DNA of 64,000 nucleotides from Rhizobium sp. 18055 (GTDB taxonomy: Bacteria; Pseudomonadota; Alphaproteobacteria; Rhizobiales; Rhizobiaceae), in contig NZ_CACSKD010000018.1 in NCBI RefSeq assembly GCF_902706285.1, positions 1 to 64,000 on the forward strand, read 5' to 3'. The notes beneath the pieces were generated by a model. The model was given only the letters and a program-made list of their open reading frames with translations, ran no database searches and was not told the origin of the DNA. Positions within the stretch are counted from its first letter, which is position 1. Every line of letters starts with the position of its first letter. This document shows, in pieces, positions 1 to 7,338 of this stretch. The translations under genes and the position numbers were made by a program.

Positions 1-127
1 CGGAGATTTCGTCGAAGGGGTTCATCGACATCTTGATGTTGGCGAGTTCGACACCCGTGCCATCCGGCTTGACGCGGATCTTCACGTTGTAGTCAACCAC
101 CCGCTTGACGGGGACGAGAATCTTCAT
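1..127 (-). CDS. etfB: Electron transfer flavoprotein beta subunit, N-terminal part (runs off the left edge)
   Basis: The first 42 codons read MKILVPVKRVVDYNVKIRVK followed by a segment ending SMNPFDEIS, which is the highly conserved N-terminus of EtfB. With EtfA it forms the FAD/AMP-binding heterodimer that passes electrons from acyl-CoA and other dehydrogenases to ETF-ubiquinone oxidoreductase. The ATG at 127 has a GGACC/AAGGA-rich stretch just upstream on the minus strand. Only the N-terminus lies in the window, so integrity of the rest cannot be judged. A promoter-like element with an ACGT dyad lies about 150 bases upstream (see 261-289). Identification is from recognisable family sequence. 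Confidence 0.93.
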   Translation of the reverse strand, partial: MKILVPVKRVVDYNVKIRVKPDGTGVELANIKMSMNPFDEIS

Positions 128-260
128 GGGGTCCTTCCTTCAACTCTTTCGCCAAGAAAATGCGCGTTTCCGCGCTGCTCCGATTGTCGAATGGCGACAT
201 GGATACGCGTTTTTCCTCCAAAGACAACGCTTCCATGACGCAGACAGGCAAATTGAATCG

Positions 261-289
261 GCAATAACTTACCTTTACGTTCACGTCAA
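261..289 (-). promoter_or_regulatory. Likely etfB promoter with an ACGT-dyad (LiuR-like) operator
   Basis: On the minus strand TTGACG (289-284) is followed by 17 bases and TATTGC (266-261). The -35 is embedded in TTGACGTGAACGTAAA, an ACGT..ACGT dyad resembling the sites of MerR-family LiuR regulators of branched-chain amino acid and fatty acid catabolism, a regulon to which ETF genes belong in other proteobacteria. A second dyad, ACGTCAA-N5-TTGACGT (283-301), overlaps it. The motif match is from memory and is an inference. Confidence 0.45.
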
Positions 290-300
290 TATTGTTGACG

Positions 301-1086
301 TCACTTGTCCCAGGGCAGGCGTGGGCGTGGCGGCTGGCCGGGGATGCTGATCATGGCGGGATTGGGCGTGGCCCGGTCGCGCACGGCGCGCGGGGTGATC
401 ACCTCGCGGTCGAAAAGCGGCACGCCACGGCGGCGCATGACGGTGACAAGCAGGGCGCCGGCGATGATGCCGCCGACATGGGCACCCCAGGAGACGCTGC
501 CATCCGGCTCCAGCGCCAGCATGACGAACTGCTGGCCGATCCAGAGGATGATGGGGATGAAGGCCGGCAGAGGCAGGGGCACGCGCATGAACACCAGCAC
601 CCAGACTTTGACGCGCGGATGCAGCATCAGATAGGCGGCGACGACGCCTGCAATGGCGCCGGATGCGCCAATCAAAGGCGATTGCGAGGTGACGCCGACA
701 AGGCCGTGGCAGAGCGCGCCTGATATGGCGCACAGAAGATAGAAAATCAGGAAGCGGACATGGCCCAGCGCATCCTCGACATTGTCGCCGAACACCCAGA
801 GGAACAGCATGTTGGAGGCGAGGTGCCAGAAGCTGGAGTGGACGAAGGAATAGGTGACGTAAGTCAGCGGCTCCGGCGTGTAGGCGAGCGCCGGCTCGAG
901 ATGAGCATAGTGGAAGGCGACGGCCGGGATATAGCCGAGGCCGACGAAGGCTGCCTGCGCGACGCTTTCGGTGGCGATGACGCCGGTGAACAGCCAGACG
1001 ACGACGTTGATCGCGATCAGCCCCATGGTCACCCACTGCAGCTTGATGTGCTTCAGCGTATTGGCGTCGTGCAGCGGTATGAACAT
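301..1086 (-). CDS. Rhomboid family intramembrane serine protease
   Basis: A 261-residue integral membrane protein with about six hydrophobic segments. It carries the rhomboid signature: HLASNMLFLW in the second helix (His88, Asn92), the catalytic serine in LIGASGAIAG (Ser142) and the catalytic histidine in WGAHVGG (His203). Rhomboids cut transmembrane substrates within the inner membrane; no substrate can be inferred here. The ATG at 1086 is chosen because it begins the family-typical MFIPLHDAN and lies 37 bases after the stop of the upstream adenosyltransferase; the open frame extends further upstream only through that gene. The C-terminal 40 residues are proline/arginine-rich and probably cytoplasmic. 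Confidence 0.9.
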   Translation of the reverse strand: MFIPLHDANTLKHIKLQWVTMGLIAINVVVWLFTGVIATESVAQAAFVGLGYIPAVAFHYAHLEPALAYTPEPLTYVTYSFVHSSFWHLASNMLFLWVFGDNVEDALGHVRFLIFYLLCAISGALCHGLVGVTSQSPLIGASGAIAGVVAAYLMLHPRVKVWVLVFMRVPLPLPAFIPIILWIGQQFVMLALEPDGSVSWGAHVGGIIAGALLVTVMRRRGVPLFDREVITPRAVRDRATPNPAMISIPGQPPRPRLPWDK

Positions 1087-1123
1087 GAAGCCCCGGCGGT
1101 TCTGTTGCTCGTGGTCGGTGAGG

Positions 1124-1702
1124 CTAGCGGTTCTTGCCGGGAACCCAAAGCACGTCGGCCAGACCGCGGTCATTGGCGTGGCGGGCGGCGACGAAAAGGA
1201 AATCCGACAGGCGGTTGACGTATTTCAACGCAGCCGGGCTGACGATCTCGCCGTCGCTGCGACCGAGCGTCACCATCAGCCGTTCGGCGCGGCGGGTGAT
1301 GGTGCGAGCCAGATGCAGATGGGCGGCGGCGGAATGGCCGCCCGGCAGCACGAAGGATTTCAGCGGCTGCAGATCGGCATTCAGCGTGTCGATGTCGTGT
1401 TCGACGCGGGTCACCTGGGTCTCGATGATCCGCAGCGGTTCGTATTCGGGTATCTCGCCAGTATCGGGGGTGGCGAGATCGGCGCCGAGGTCGAACAGGT
1501 CGTTCTGGATCATCATCAGCATGGCGTCGAGAACAGGCATGCCCTGCATGTGCAGCCTTGCGATGCCAATCGCCGAGTTGGCCTCGTCGATGGTGCCGTA
1601 GGCCTCGATGCGCAGGTCGTCCTTCAGGCGGCGCGGGCCGGAGACCAGTGCGGTGGTGCCGTCATCGCCAGTCTTGGTGTAGATCTTGTTGAGCTTGACC
1701 AT
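1124..1702 (-). CDS. Cob(I)yrinic acid a,c-diamide adenosyltransferase, PduO type
   Basis: A 192-residue protein of the PduO-type ATP:corrinoid adenosyltransferase family, which transfers the 5'-deoxyadenosyl group of ATP to cob(I)alamin or its precursors. Visible signature: N-terminal KIYTKTGDDGTTAL (ATP-binding loop), GTIDEANSAIG, and the C-terminal motif around YVNRLSDFLFVAARHAN with its conserved Arg, Asp and Asn. Length is typical. It sits between the twin-helix protein (25 bases upstream) and the rhomboid, all on the minus strand, probably one transcript. The window ends in cobST, so the genome clearly makes adenosylcobalamin. Either PduO-like salvage or a de novo role is possible. Confidence 0.93.
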   Translation of the reverse strand: MVKLNKIYTKTGDDGTTALVSGPRRLKDDLRIEAYGTIDEANSAIGIARLHMQGMPVLDAMLMMIQNDLFDLGADLATPDTGEIPEYEPLRIIETQVTRVEHDIDTLNADLQPLKSFVLPGGHSAAAHLHLARTITRRAERLMVTLGRSDGEIVSPAALKYVNRLSDFLFVAARHANDRGLADVLWVPGKNR

Positions 1703-1727
1703 CTCTGGTTCCTCTTCTTCCGAGTTC

Positions 1728-1931
1728 TCAGGTCGGCCGCCCGCCGCCGGTCAGCCACAGGGTCAGCATGATCAGGAAAACGGCCAGGGCCTGCAGCAGC
1801 ACGCGCAGCTGCATCAGCTTGTTGGACAGGTTGGCATCGCCGCCCTTCATCATGTTGAAAAGGCCGCGCACCAGAACGATGGCGACCAGGCCCATGACGA
1901 TGATGGCGAGAACGTAGACGACAGTAGACAT
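1728..1931 (-). CDS. Twin transmembrane helix small protein (HIG1-like)
   Basis: A 67-residue protein with two hydrophobic helices (about residues 4-25 and 44-61) joined by a short basic loop containing MMKGGDANLSNKLMQLRV. This is the arrangement of small twin-helix proteins related to the hypoxia-induced HIG1 family and common just upstream of the adenosyltransferase in rhizobia. Mitochondrial relatives associate with respiratory supercomplexes; a bacterial role is not established. A good ribosome binding site (GGAGGAGG-like) precedes the ATG at 1931. Together with the SDR gene upstream (15 bases) it probably belongs to the same minus-strand transcript. Confidence 0.8.
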   Translation of the reverse strand: MSTVVYVLAIIVMGLVAIVLVRGLFNMMKGGDANLSNKLMQLRVLLQALAVFLIMLTLWLTGGGRPT

Positions 1932-1946
1932 GTGGTTTCCTCCTCC

Positions 1947-2780
1947 TCAGTCGAACCTGCGTATCAGACGGTAGAAGAGGTCTGCGGGCAGCAGTTTCTT
2001 CAGCAGGATGCCCTGCTTGGCCGGCCTGGTCACTGGGTAATGTGGTCGCGGGCGCCTGGCGTTCAATGCGTGCTTCAGCACGTCGTAGACGGCATCAGGG
2101 CCGAGCTTGTGGCGATTGGGGCCGCCGGAGCCATCGAGGCGGGCGAGCTGGCGACGATATTCGGTGGCGTGCGCCGAGCCTCTGAGGTCAATATGCTCGT
2201 TGATCTTCAAGAGCGAGGTGGCAACGAAGCGCGAGGTGATCGGGCCGGGCTCGATCAGGCTGACATGGATGCCGCTGCCCTCGAGCTCCATGCGCATGGT
2301 GATGCTGAGACCTTCGAGCGCAAACTTCGAGGCGGTGTAGGCGCCACGGAAGCGATAGGGCACGACGCCGAGGATCGACGAACACTGGACAATGCGGCCC
2401 TGGCCGCGCTTGCGCATCATCGGAATGATCTGCCGGGTTAGTTCGTGCCAGCCGAAAAAATTGGTCTCGAACTGTTCGCGCAGCACGTCGGTGGTCAGGT
2501 CCTCGACGGCGCCCGGCTGGCCGTAGGCGCCGTTGTTGAACAGCGCGTCGATGCGCCCGTTGCCTGCCCTGGTGACATCGCGGACGAAATCCGCGATCGA
2601 ATCGCTGCTGGTGTAATCCATCCGGAAGGCTTCGATGCCGTCGGCTTCCAGCGGTGCCAGGTCGTCGAACTTGCGGACGGTGGCGAAGACGCGCCAGCCA
2701 TCTGCCTTCAACGCACGGGCACAATAGGCACCGATCCCGGACGAACATCCGGTAATGATGATAGTGCGCTGATCCGACAT
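1947..2780 (-). CDS. SDR family oxidoreductase
   Basis: A 277-residue classical short-chain dehydrogenase/reductase. It has the Rossmann glycine motif TGCSSGIGAYCA near the N-terminus, the NNGAYG segment, Ser in QCSSILG and the catalytic YxxxK as YTASK. The product is a soluble NAD(P)-dependent alcohol or ketone oxidoreductase of unknown substrate; sequence style resembles the 1-acylglycerone-reductase-like SDRs. ATG at 2780 begins MSDQRTIIITG; the open frame continues upstream without family sequence. It is divergent from the BrkB-like gene at 2858 with 77 bases between the starts. Confidence 0.85.
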   Translation of the reverse strand: MSDQRTIIITGCSSGIGAYCARALKADGWRVFATVRKFDDLAPLEADGIEAFRMDYTSSDSIADFVRDVTRAGNGRIDALFNNGAYGQPGAVEDLTTDVLREQFETNFFGWHELTRQIIPMMRKRGQGRIVQCSSILGVVPYRFRGAYTASKFALEGLSITMRMELEGSGIHVSLIEPGPITSRFVATSLLKINEHIDLRGSAHATEYRRQLARLDGSGGPNRHKLGPDAVYDVLKHALNARRPRPHYPVTRPAKQGILLKKLLPADLFYRLIRRFD

Positions 2781-2857
2781 GGAATGATTCCTGTACAAAC
2801 TAGGACTCGTTTCCCATATTCGATCGGGCGACACAATGAGGAATGCCGGGAGCAGGA

Positions 2858-3787
2858 ATGCCGAAAATATTTCGCATCTTCTATGATGTGCTCTACGACG
2901 CGATCTGGCATTTCCTCGAAGATGACGGCTTCGCCATGGCAAGCCATATTGCGCTCTCCAGCCTGCTGGCGGTGTTCCCCTTCCTGATCTTCGGAACCGC
3001 ATTGGCAAATTTCCTCGGCGCCGACCAGTTTTCATCGACGGCCGTGCATCTGGTGTTCGACACCTGGCCGGAGGCGATCGCCAAGCCGCTGGCCGATCAG
3101 GTGCTGCAGGTTCTGACCGTGCCGCGTGGGGGGCTGCTGACGATCTCGGTGCTGGCGGCGGCCTATTTCGCCTCCAACGGCGTCGAGGCGCTGCGGATAT
3201 CGCTCAACCGCGCCTACCGGGTGCAGGAAACGCGGCCGTGGTACTTCACCCGTCTTGCCAGCCTCGGCTTCGTCCTGATCGCGGTGGTGATCTTTGCGGC
3301 GATCAGCATCATGCTGGTGGCGGTGCCGCTGGCGCTGGATTATGCCCGGCAGTGGTTTCCGCTGTTTGCCGATACGCTCGACGTGGTGTTCGACTGGCGT
3401 ATCTACGGTACGCTGTTCGTGCTGACTGTCGGGTTGCTGGTGGTGCATCTGTGGCTGCCGGCCGGGCGGCGGCGGGTGTTCGACGTGGTGCCGGGCGTGC
3501 TTCTGACGCTGATCCTGTGGTTCGCCGGTGCCCTGATCTTTGCCTATTACCTCGCGACCTTCGCCAATTACGCCGCCACCTATGCCGGTCTGGCCTCGGT
3601 GATGATCGTGCTGATCTTCCTTTACATGGTGGGCGTGATCTTCATCATCGGCGCCGAGCTCAATGCGGCGCTGTTGAAATTCCGGGTGCGGGCGATCTTC
3701 GCCCATAATTTTCTCAGCGGCCAAGGGACCAGCGGCCAGGGCGCCAAGGCTTCAAAGCCCGACAAGGTGGCGGATATCGGTCGCTGA
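2858..3787 (+). CDS. YihY/BrkB family inner membrane protein
   Basis: A 309-residue protein with about six membrane-spanning segments. It has the family-typical N-terminal amphipathic part (FLEDDGFAMASHIALSS), the segment with GGLLTISVLAAAYFASNGVEALRISLNRAY, and the C-terminal MIVLIFLYMVGVIFIIGAELNAAL. Proteins of this family were once called ribonuclease BN in error; their transport or envelope role is unresolved. ATG at 2858 is preferred over the in-frame ATG at 2843 because GGGAGCAGGA sits at the right distance from it. The last 36 bases overlap the 3' end of gluQRS on the other strand. Confidence 0.88.
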   Translation: MPKIFRIFYDVLYDAIWHFLEDDGFAMASHIALSSLLAVFPFLIFGTALANFLGADQFSSTAVHLVFDTWPEAIAKPLADQVLQVLTVPRGGLLTISVLAAAYFASNGVEALRISLNRAYRVQETRPWYFTRLASLGFVLIAVVIFAAISIMLVAVPLALDYARQWFPLFADTLDVVFDWRIYGTLFVLTVGLLVVHLWLPAGRRRVFDVVPGVLLTLILWFAGALIFAYYLATFANYAATYAGLASVMIVLIFLYMVGVIFIIGAELNAALLKFRVRAIFAHNFLSGQGTSGQGAKASKPDKVADIGR

Positions 3788-4633
3788 CAGACCTTTGGCC
3801 CGCAGTTCGGCAAGGCCGGTATCGCCGGCACTTTTCGAGAGCTTGCGGCCGTCGGCGTCGTTGATCAGGCGGTGATGGTGATAGGTCGGCGCCGGCAGGC
3901 CGAGCAGTGTCTGAAGCAATCGGTGCACCGATGTTGCGTGGTAGAGATCAAGGCCGCGCACCACATGGGTGATGCCCTGCAGCGCATCGTCGACGACGAC
4001 CGAGAGATGATAGCTCGATGGCGCATCGGAACGCGACAGCACGACATCGCCCCATGCGGCGGGGTCGGCTGTGATCTCTCCACGCTCACCGTCGCCGGTC
4101 TCGCTCCACGCGAGCGGGCTTTCGACCGTCGCTATCGCCTTTGCCATGTCGAGCCGCCACGCGTGCTTTTGTCCTGATCCCAACAATTGCTTGCACTCTT
4201 CTGCCGATTTGGTGCGGTCGGTCGGTGGATAATGTGGCGAACCATCCGGATCGCGCGGCCAGGGCGTGCCGGTGTTCTCAATAGCGGTGACGTGAGCCTT
4301 GACCTCGCCACGGGTGAGAAAGGCGGGATAGGCGAGGCCGCGGTCGATCAGGCTGTCCAATGCGGTCTGATAGTCGGCGAAATGGTCGGATTGTCTTCGG
4401 GGCGGCTTTTCCCAATCGATACCGAGCCATGCGAGATCGGTCTCGATACCGGCTTCGAATTCGGGTGTGCAGCGGGCCAGATCTATGTCTTCCATGCGCA
4501 ACAGAAATCGGCCGCCCGATGCCTTGGCCATGTCGCGGTTGAGGAGAGCCGACAGCGCGTGGCCGAGATGCAGCGGGCCGTTGGGGCTCGGGGCAAAACG
4601 GAAGACGGGCTTTTGACGGGGAATCGCGATCAT
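3752..4633 (-). CDS. gluQ: tRNA glutamyl-Q(34) synthetase
   Basis: A 293-residue paralogue of the glutamyl-tRNA synthetase catalytic domain without an anticodon-binding domain. It activates glutamate and transfers it to queuosine at position 34 of tRNA-Asp. Visible: RFAPSPNGPLHLGHALSALL (HIGH-type motif), the KMSKS-type loop DADGRKLSKSAGD, and the class I core. A queuosine-precursor transporter gene is present elsewhere in the window (55596-56231), consistent with queuosine metabolism. The start at 4633 gives the family-typical FRFAPSPNG spacing; its ATG overlaps the ATG of the divergent glycosylase frame (CATG at 4631-4634). Confidence 0.92.
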   Translation of the reverse strand: MIAIPRQKPVFRFAPSPNGPLHLGHALSALLNRDMAKASGGRFLLRMEDIDLARCTPEFEAGIETDLAWLGIDWEKPPRRQSDHFADYQTALDSLIDRGLAYPAFLTRGEVKAHVTAIENTGTPWPRDPDGSPHYPPTDRTKSAEECKQLLGSGQKHAWRLDMAKAIATVESPLAWSETGDGERGEITADPAAWGDVVLSRSDAPSSYHLSVVVDDALQGITHVVRGLDLYHATSVHRLLQTLLGLPAPTYHHHRLINDADGRKLSKSAGDTGLAELRAKGLSATDIRHLVGL

Positions 4634-4673
4634 GCTTTCTTCTGCCACGGATTTTACGAGATCGCGAGGAAGC

Positions 4674-5318
4674 GTGCAGATCATTCGCAACGACGACGAT
4701 GTGAGATTGGGCTTGGAGCAGCTACTGCTGCTCGATCCGCGGCTGGTCTCTGTTGCTGCCGATGCCGGCCCCTTGCCGCTCAGGCTGCGCGAGCCGGGGT
4801 TCGAGGGCCTGGCGCATATCATCGTCTCGCAGATGGTGTCGCGGGCAAGCGCCGAGGCGATCTGGCGGCGGATGCGGCCGGGCGACGTGCTGCTGACGGC
4901 AGAAGTCTATGCCGCGCTGCGTCCGGACGCCTGGCGGGAGTTCGGCCTGTCGCGGGCGAAAGCCGAGACGCTGACCCGGATCGCCGAGGCGGCGGCTTCA
5001 GGGAGGCTCGATCTCTCGGCACTGTCGGGTCTGCCGCCGGCCGATGCGATGGCCGCGCTGACGGCGCTGAAGGGCGTCGGGCCGTGGACGGCGGAGGTCT
5101 ATCTGATGTTCTGCGGTGGTCATGCCGATGTGTTTCCGTCCGGCGACGTGGCGCTGCAGAACGCGGTGGCTGCGGCATTCGGTCTCACGGAACGGCCAAG
5201 TGCTAAAAAACTGGCGGCTGATGCGCAGGCCTGGTCACCGTTCAGATCGGTGGCGGCGCGACTTTTCTGGGCGTATTATGCCGCAAAGCTCGGACGCGGC
5301 TTGCTGCCGGTGGCCTGA
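4674..5318 (+). CDS. DNA-3-methyladenine glycosylase II (AlkA-like, HhH-GPD)
   Basis: A base-excision repair glycosylase of the HhH-GPD superfamily. The helix-hairpin-helix is LKGVGPWTAEVYLMF and the catalytic aspartate follows in FPSGDVALQNAV. It removes alkylated purines such as 3-methyladenine. Two starts are possible: ATG at 4632 (228 residues), which overlaps the gluQRS start codon, and GTG at 4674 (214 residues), which has GAGGA four bases upstream and begins just before the conserved core. I prefer the GTG. The protein lacks the N-terminal domain of E. coli AlkA, as many alphaproteobacterial versions do. Confidence 0.85.
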   Translation: MQIIRNDDDVRLGLEQLLLLDPRLVSVAADAGPLPLRLREPGFEGLAHIIVSQMVSRASAEAIWRRMRPGDVLLTAEVYAALRPDAWREFGLSRAKAETLTRIAEAAASGRLDLSALSGLPPADAMAALTALKGVGPWTAEVYLMFCGGHADVFPSGDVALQNAVAAAFGLTERPSAKKLAADAQAWSPFRSVAARLFWAYYAAKLGRGLLPVA

Positions 5319-5429
5319 ACTGCAACACTCGTCAACGTGGCTGTCCTGCTTGAATTTATTGGACTTCACAATGCCGTCACAAGCGGCCTAATATAAGAGT
5401 GCAGATGCCGAATCGATCAGGAGAGTGCC

Positions 5430-5987
5430 TTGACGATTGCCGTTTCCCCTCAGGCCCTGCCAGCGCTCGTTCTGAACGCTGACTACAGGCCGCTGAGCTA
5501 TTACCCCTTGTCGCTATGGTCCTGGCAGGACGCGATCAAGGCCGTCTTCCTTGACCGTGTGAATATCATTGCGGAATACGAACATTCGGTCTCGTCTCCG
5601 AGCTTTTCGATGCGGCTTCCAAGTGTCGTGTGCCTGAAGACCTACGTCCAGCCTTCGCGCAATCCGGCTTTCACGCGCTTCAACGTGTTCCTGCGCGACA
5701 GGTTCGAGTGCCAGTATTGCGGCCAGCACGACGACCTGACCTTCGACCATGTCATTCCGCGCGCCCATGGCGGCGAGACGACCTGGCAGAATGTCGTGGC
5801 AGCCTGTTCTCCCTGCAATCTCAGGAAGGGCAGCAAGCTGCCGAAGCAGGCAGGCATGTTCCCGCACCAGAAGCCGTACCAGCCGACCGTGCAGGACCTG
5901 CACAACAATGGCCGGCTGTTCCCGCCGAACTATCTGCACGAGAGCTGGCTCGATTATCTCTACTGGGATAGCGAACTGCAGCCCTGA
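5430..5987 (+). CDS. HNH endonuclease family protein
   Basis: A 185-residue protein with an HNH nuclease fold in its second half: zinc-binding Cys pairs CQYC (94, 97) and CSPC (126, 129) flanking FDHVIPRAHGG, with Asn130. The first half (VLNADYRPLSYYPLSLWSWQ) is the conserved N-terminal part of a widespread bacterial HNH family. It cleaves or nicks DNA in other family members; the cellular role is unknown. The start is TTG at 5430, supported by CAGGAGA eight bases upstream and absence of another in-frame start. It stands alone on the plus strand, not in a restriction locus. Confidence 0.87.
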   Translation: MTIAVSPQALPALVLNADYRPLSYYPLSLWSWQDAIKAVFLDRVNIIAEYEHSVSSPSFSMRLPSVVCLKTYVQPSRNPAFTRFNVFLRDRFECQYCGQHDDLTFDHVIPRAHGGETTWQNVVAACSPCNLRKGSKLPKQAGMFPHQKPYQPTVQDLHNNGRLFPPNYLHESWLDYLYWDSELQP

Positions 5988-6034
5988 TCGTTGCCGATCG
6001 GGACCGGATCACCTTATCCAGCCGCCATGCCTGA

Positions 6035-6547
6035 TCAGGACGACTTGCGCACGCCGATGAAGGCGAAGGCGGCGAGGATGATGCTTGCAATGACATTCCA
6101 GCCGGCCATCGACAGGCCGAGAACGCGCAATGCCGCTTCGGTGCAGGAGGGGCCCTTGATGGTGTTGAGCTCCGTCAGCAGGTTGCCGGCATCCTGGGTC
6201 ATGCTGCCGGCGCTGGTCGAGCAGGCGGTCGGGCCGGCCCAGAAGTGCCATTCGACGCCGGCGTGATAGACGCCGATGCCAGCGCCGACGACCATCAGCA
6301 GGCCACCGGCCAGAAGAAAGGTGCGGGCGATCCAGTTCGGCAAGCCGAGCGCCGAAGTGATGGCGCCGATGATGACCAGCGGGATGCCGTAATAATAGGG
6401 CTGGCGCTGCATCAGGCAGAGCTCGCAAGGGATATAGCCGCCTATATACTGGAAGCCGAGCGCGGAGCCGACGACCGCTGCCATGCCGACGGCCATCAGG
6501 ATCGAATAGAGGAAGGCCGGGCGGCGGAGAGAGAAGGAGGCGGTCAT
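6035..6547 (-). CDS. Disulfide bond formation protein B family
   Basis: A 170-residue inner-membrane protein with four predicted helices. The first periplasmic loop has the redox pair in PCELCLMQR (Cys41, Cys44) and the second loop carries Cys109 and Cys135, the four cysteines expected for DsbB-type quinone-coupled reoxidation of a periplasmic thiol oxidase. The sequence belongs to the alphaproteobacterial DsbB group rather than the E. coli type. No dsbA lies beside it. It is 64 bases downstream of the YqaA-like gene, same strand. Confidence 0.88.
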   Translation of the reverse strand: MTASFSLRRPAFLYSILMAVGMAAVVGSALGFQYIGGYIPCELCLMQRQPYYYGIPLVIIGAITSALGLPNWIARTFLLAGGLLMVVGAGIGVYHAGVEWHFWAGPTACSTSAGSMTQDAGNLLTELNTIKGPSCTEAALRVLGLSMAGWNVIASIILAAFAFIGVRKSS

Positions 6548-6611
6548 GCAGGAGCTCCGGGGGATTGGCGCATTCGTGTGACGTCAGCTGGCCGATATCA
6601 TTGGGCTTGCA

Positions 6612-7208
6612 TCAGTGCGCAAGCAATTTGTAGGCGACGCCCAACGCGATCAACACGGCGGCGGCGATGGCGGTGATCTGGCCGAGGCGCTTCTCGATGA
6701 AATGACGGATCGGTTCGCCATAGTGGCGCAGCAGCCAGGCGAGGAACAGGAAGCGGGCGCCGCGCGCAATGATCGCCGAGATCACGAAGAAGCCGAGGTT
6801 CATGTGGATGACGCCGGCGAGGATCGTAACGATCTTGATCGGCGGCAGATGCGCCAGGCCTGATGTCACCAGGAGCAGCAGCAGGATTTCCCACTCGTCG
6901 TGAATGTAGACCCGCATCTGCTCGAAGGCGTCGAGCTTGCCGTAGAATTCCAGCACCGGGCGGGCAATCGTATCATAGGCGTAGTAACCGAGCATCCAGC
7001 CGGCGATGCCGCCAAGCACCGAGGCGACGGTGGCGACCAGCGCGTAGCGATAGGCGCGCTCGGGCCTGGCCAAGGCCATCGGCAGGAAGAGGACGTCGGC
7101 TGGAACCAGAAAGACGGAGCTTTCGACGAAGGCGATAACGGCAAGCCAGACTTCGGCCGATTTGCGGCCGGCGAGCGACATGGTCCAGTCATACAATCTG
7201 CGAAGCAT
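6612..7208 (-). CDS. YqaA family membrane protein (DedA/SNARE-associated superfamily)
   Basis: A 198-residue polytopic protein. The segment AFVESSVFLVPADVLFLPMAL and the later GYYAYDTIARPVLEFYG, followed by LPPIKIVTILAGVIHMNLGFF, match the YqaA branch of the DedA-like membrane proteins, a superfamily now linked to lipid carrier (undecaprenyl phosphate) and phospholipid flipping; for YqaA itself the function is unproven. It starts at ATG 7208 and lies upstream of the DsbB-like gene in the same direction, possibly co-transcribed. Confidence 0.85.
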   Translation of the reverse strand: MLRRLYDWTMSLAGRKSAEVWLAVIAFVESSVFLVPADVLFLPMALARPERAYRYALVATVASVLGGIAGWMLGYYAYDTIARPVLEFYGKLDAFEQMRVYIHDEWEILLLLLVTSGLAHLPPIKIVTILAGVIHMNLGFFVISAIIARGARFLFLAWLLRHYGEPIRHFIEKRLGQITAIAAAVLIALGVAYKLLAH

Positions 7209-7338
7209 TCCGATCCTTTCAGGTTGCGTGCATGAGCTTTATGGGGCTCGCATCGGCCTGTAAATGCTTGCTGTGTCACTCATGCGGCGGTGCGGCGAAA
7301 AAATCTTCGTGATCGCCGCGCCATGAGCGCCCACAGCC

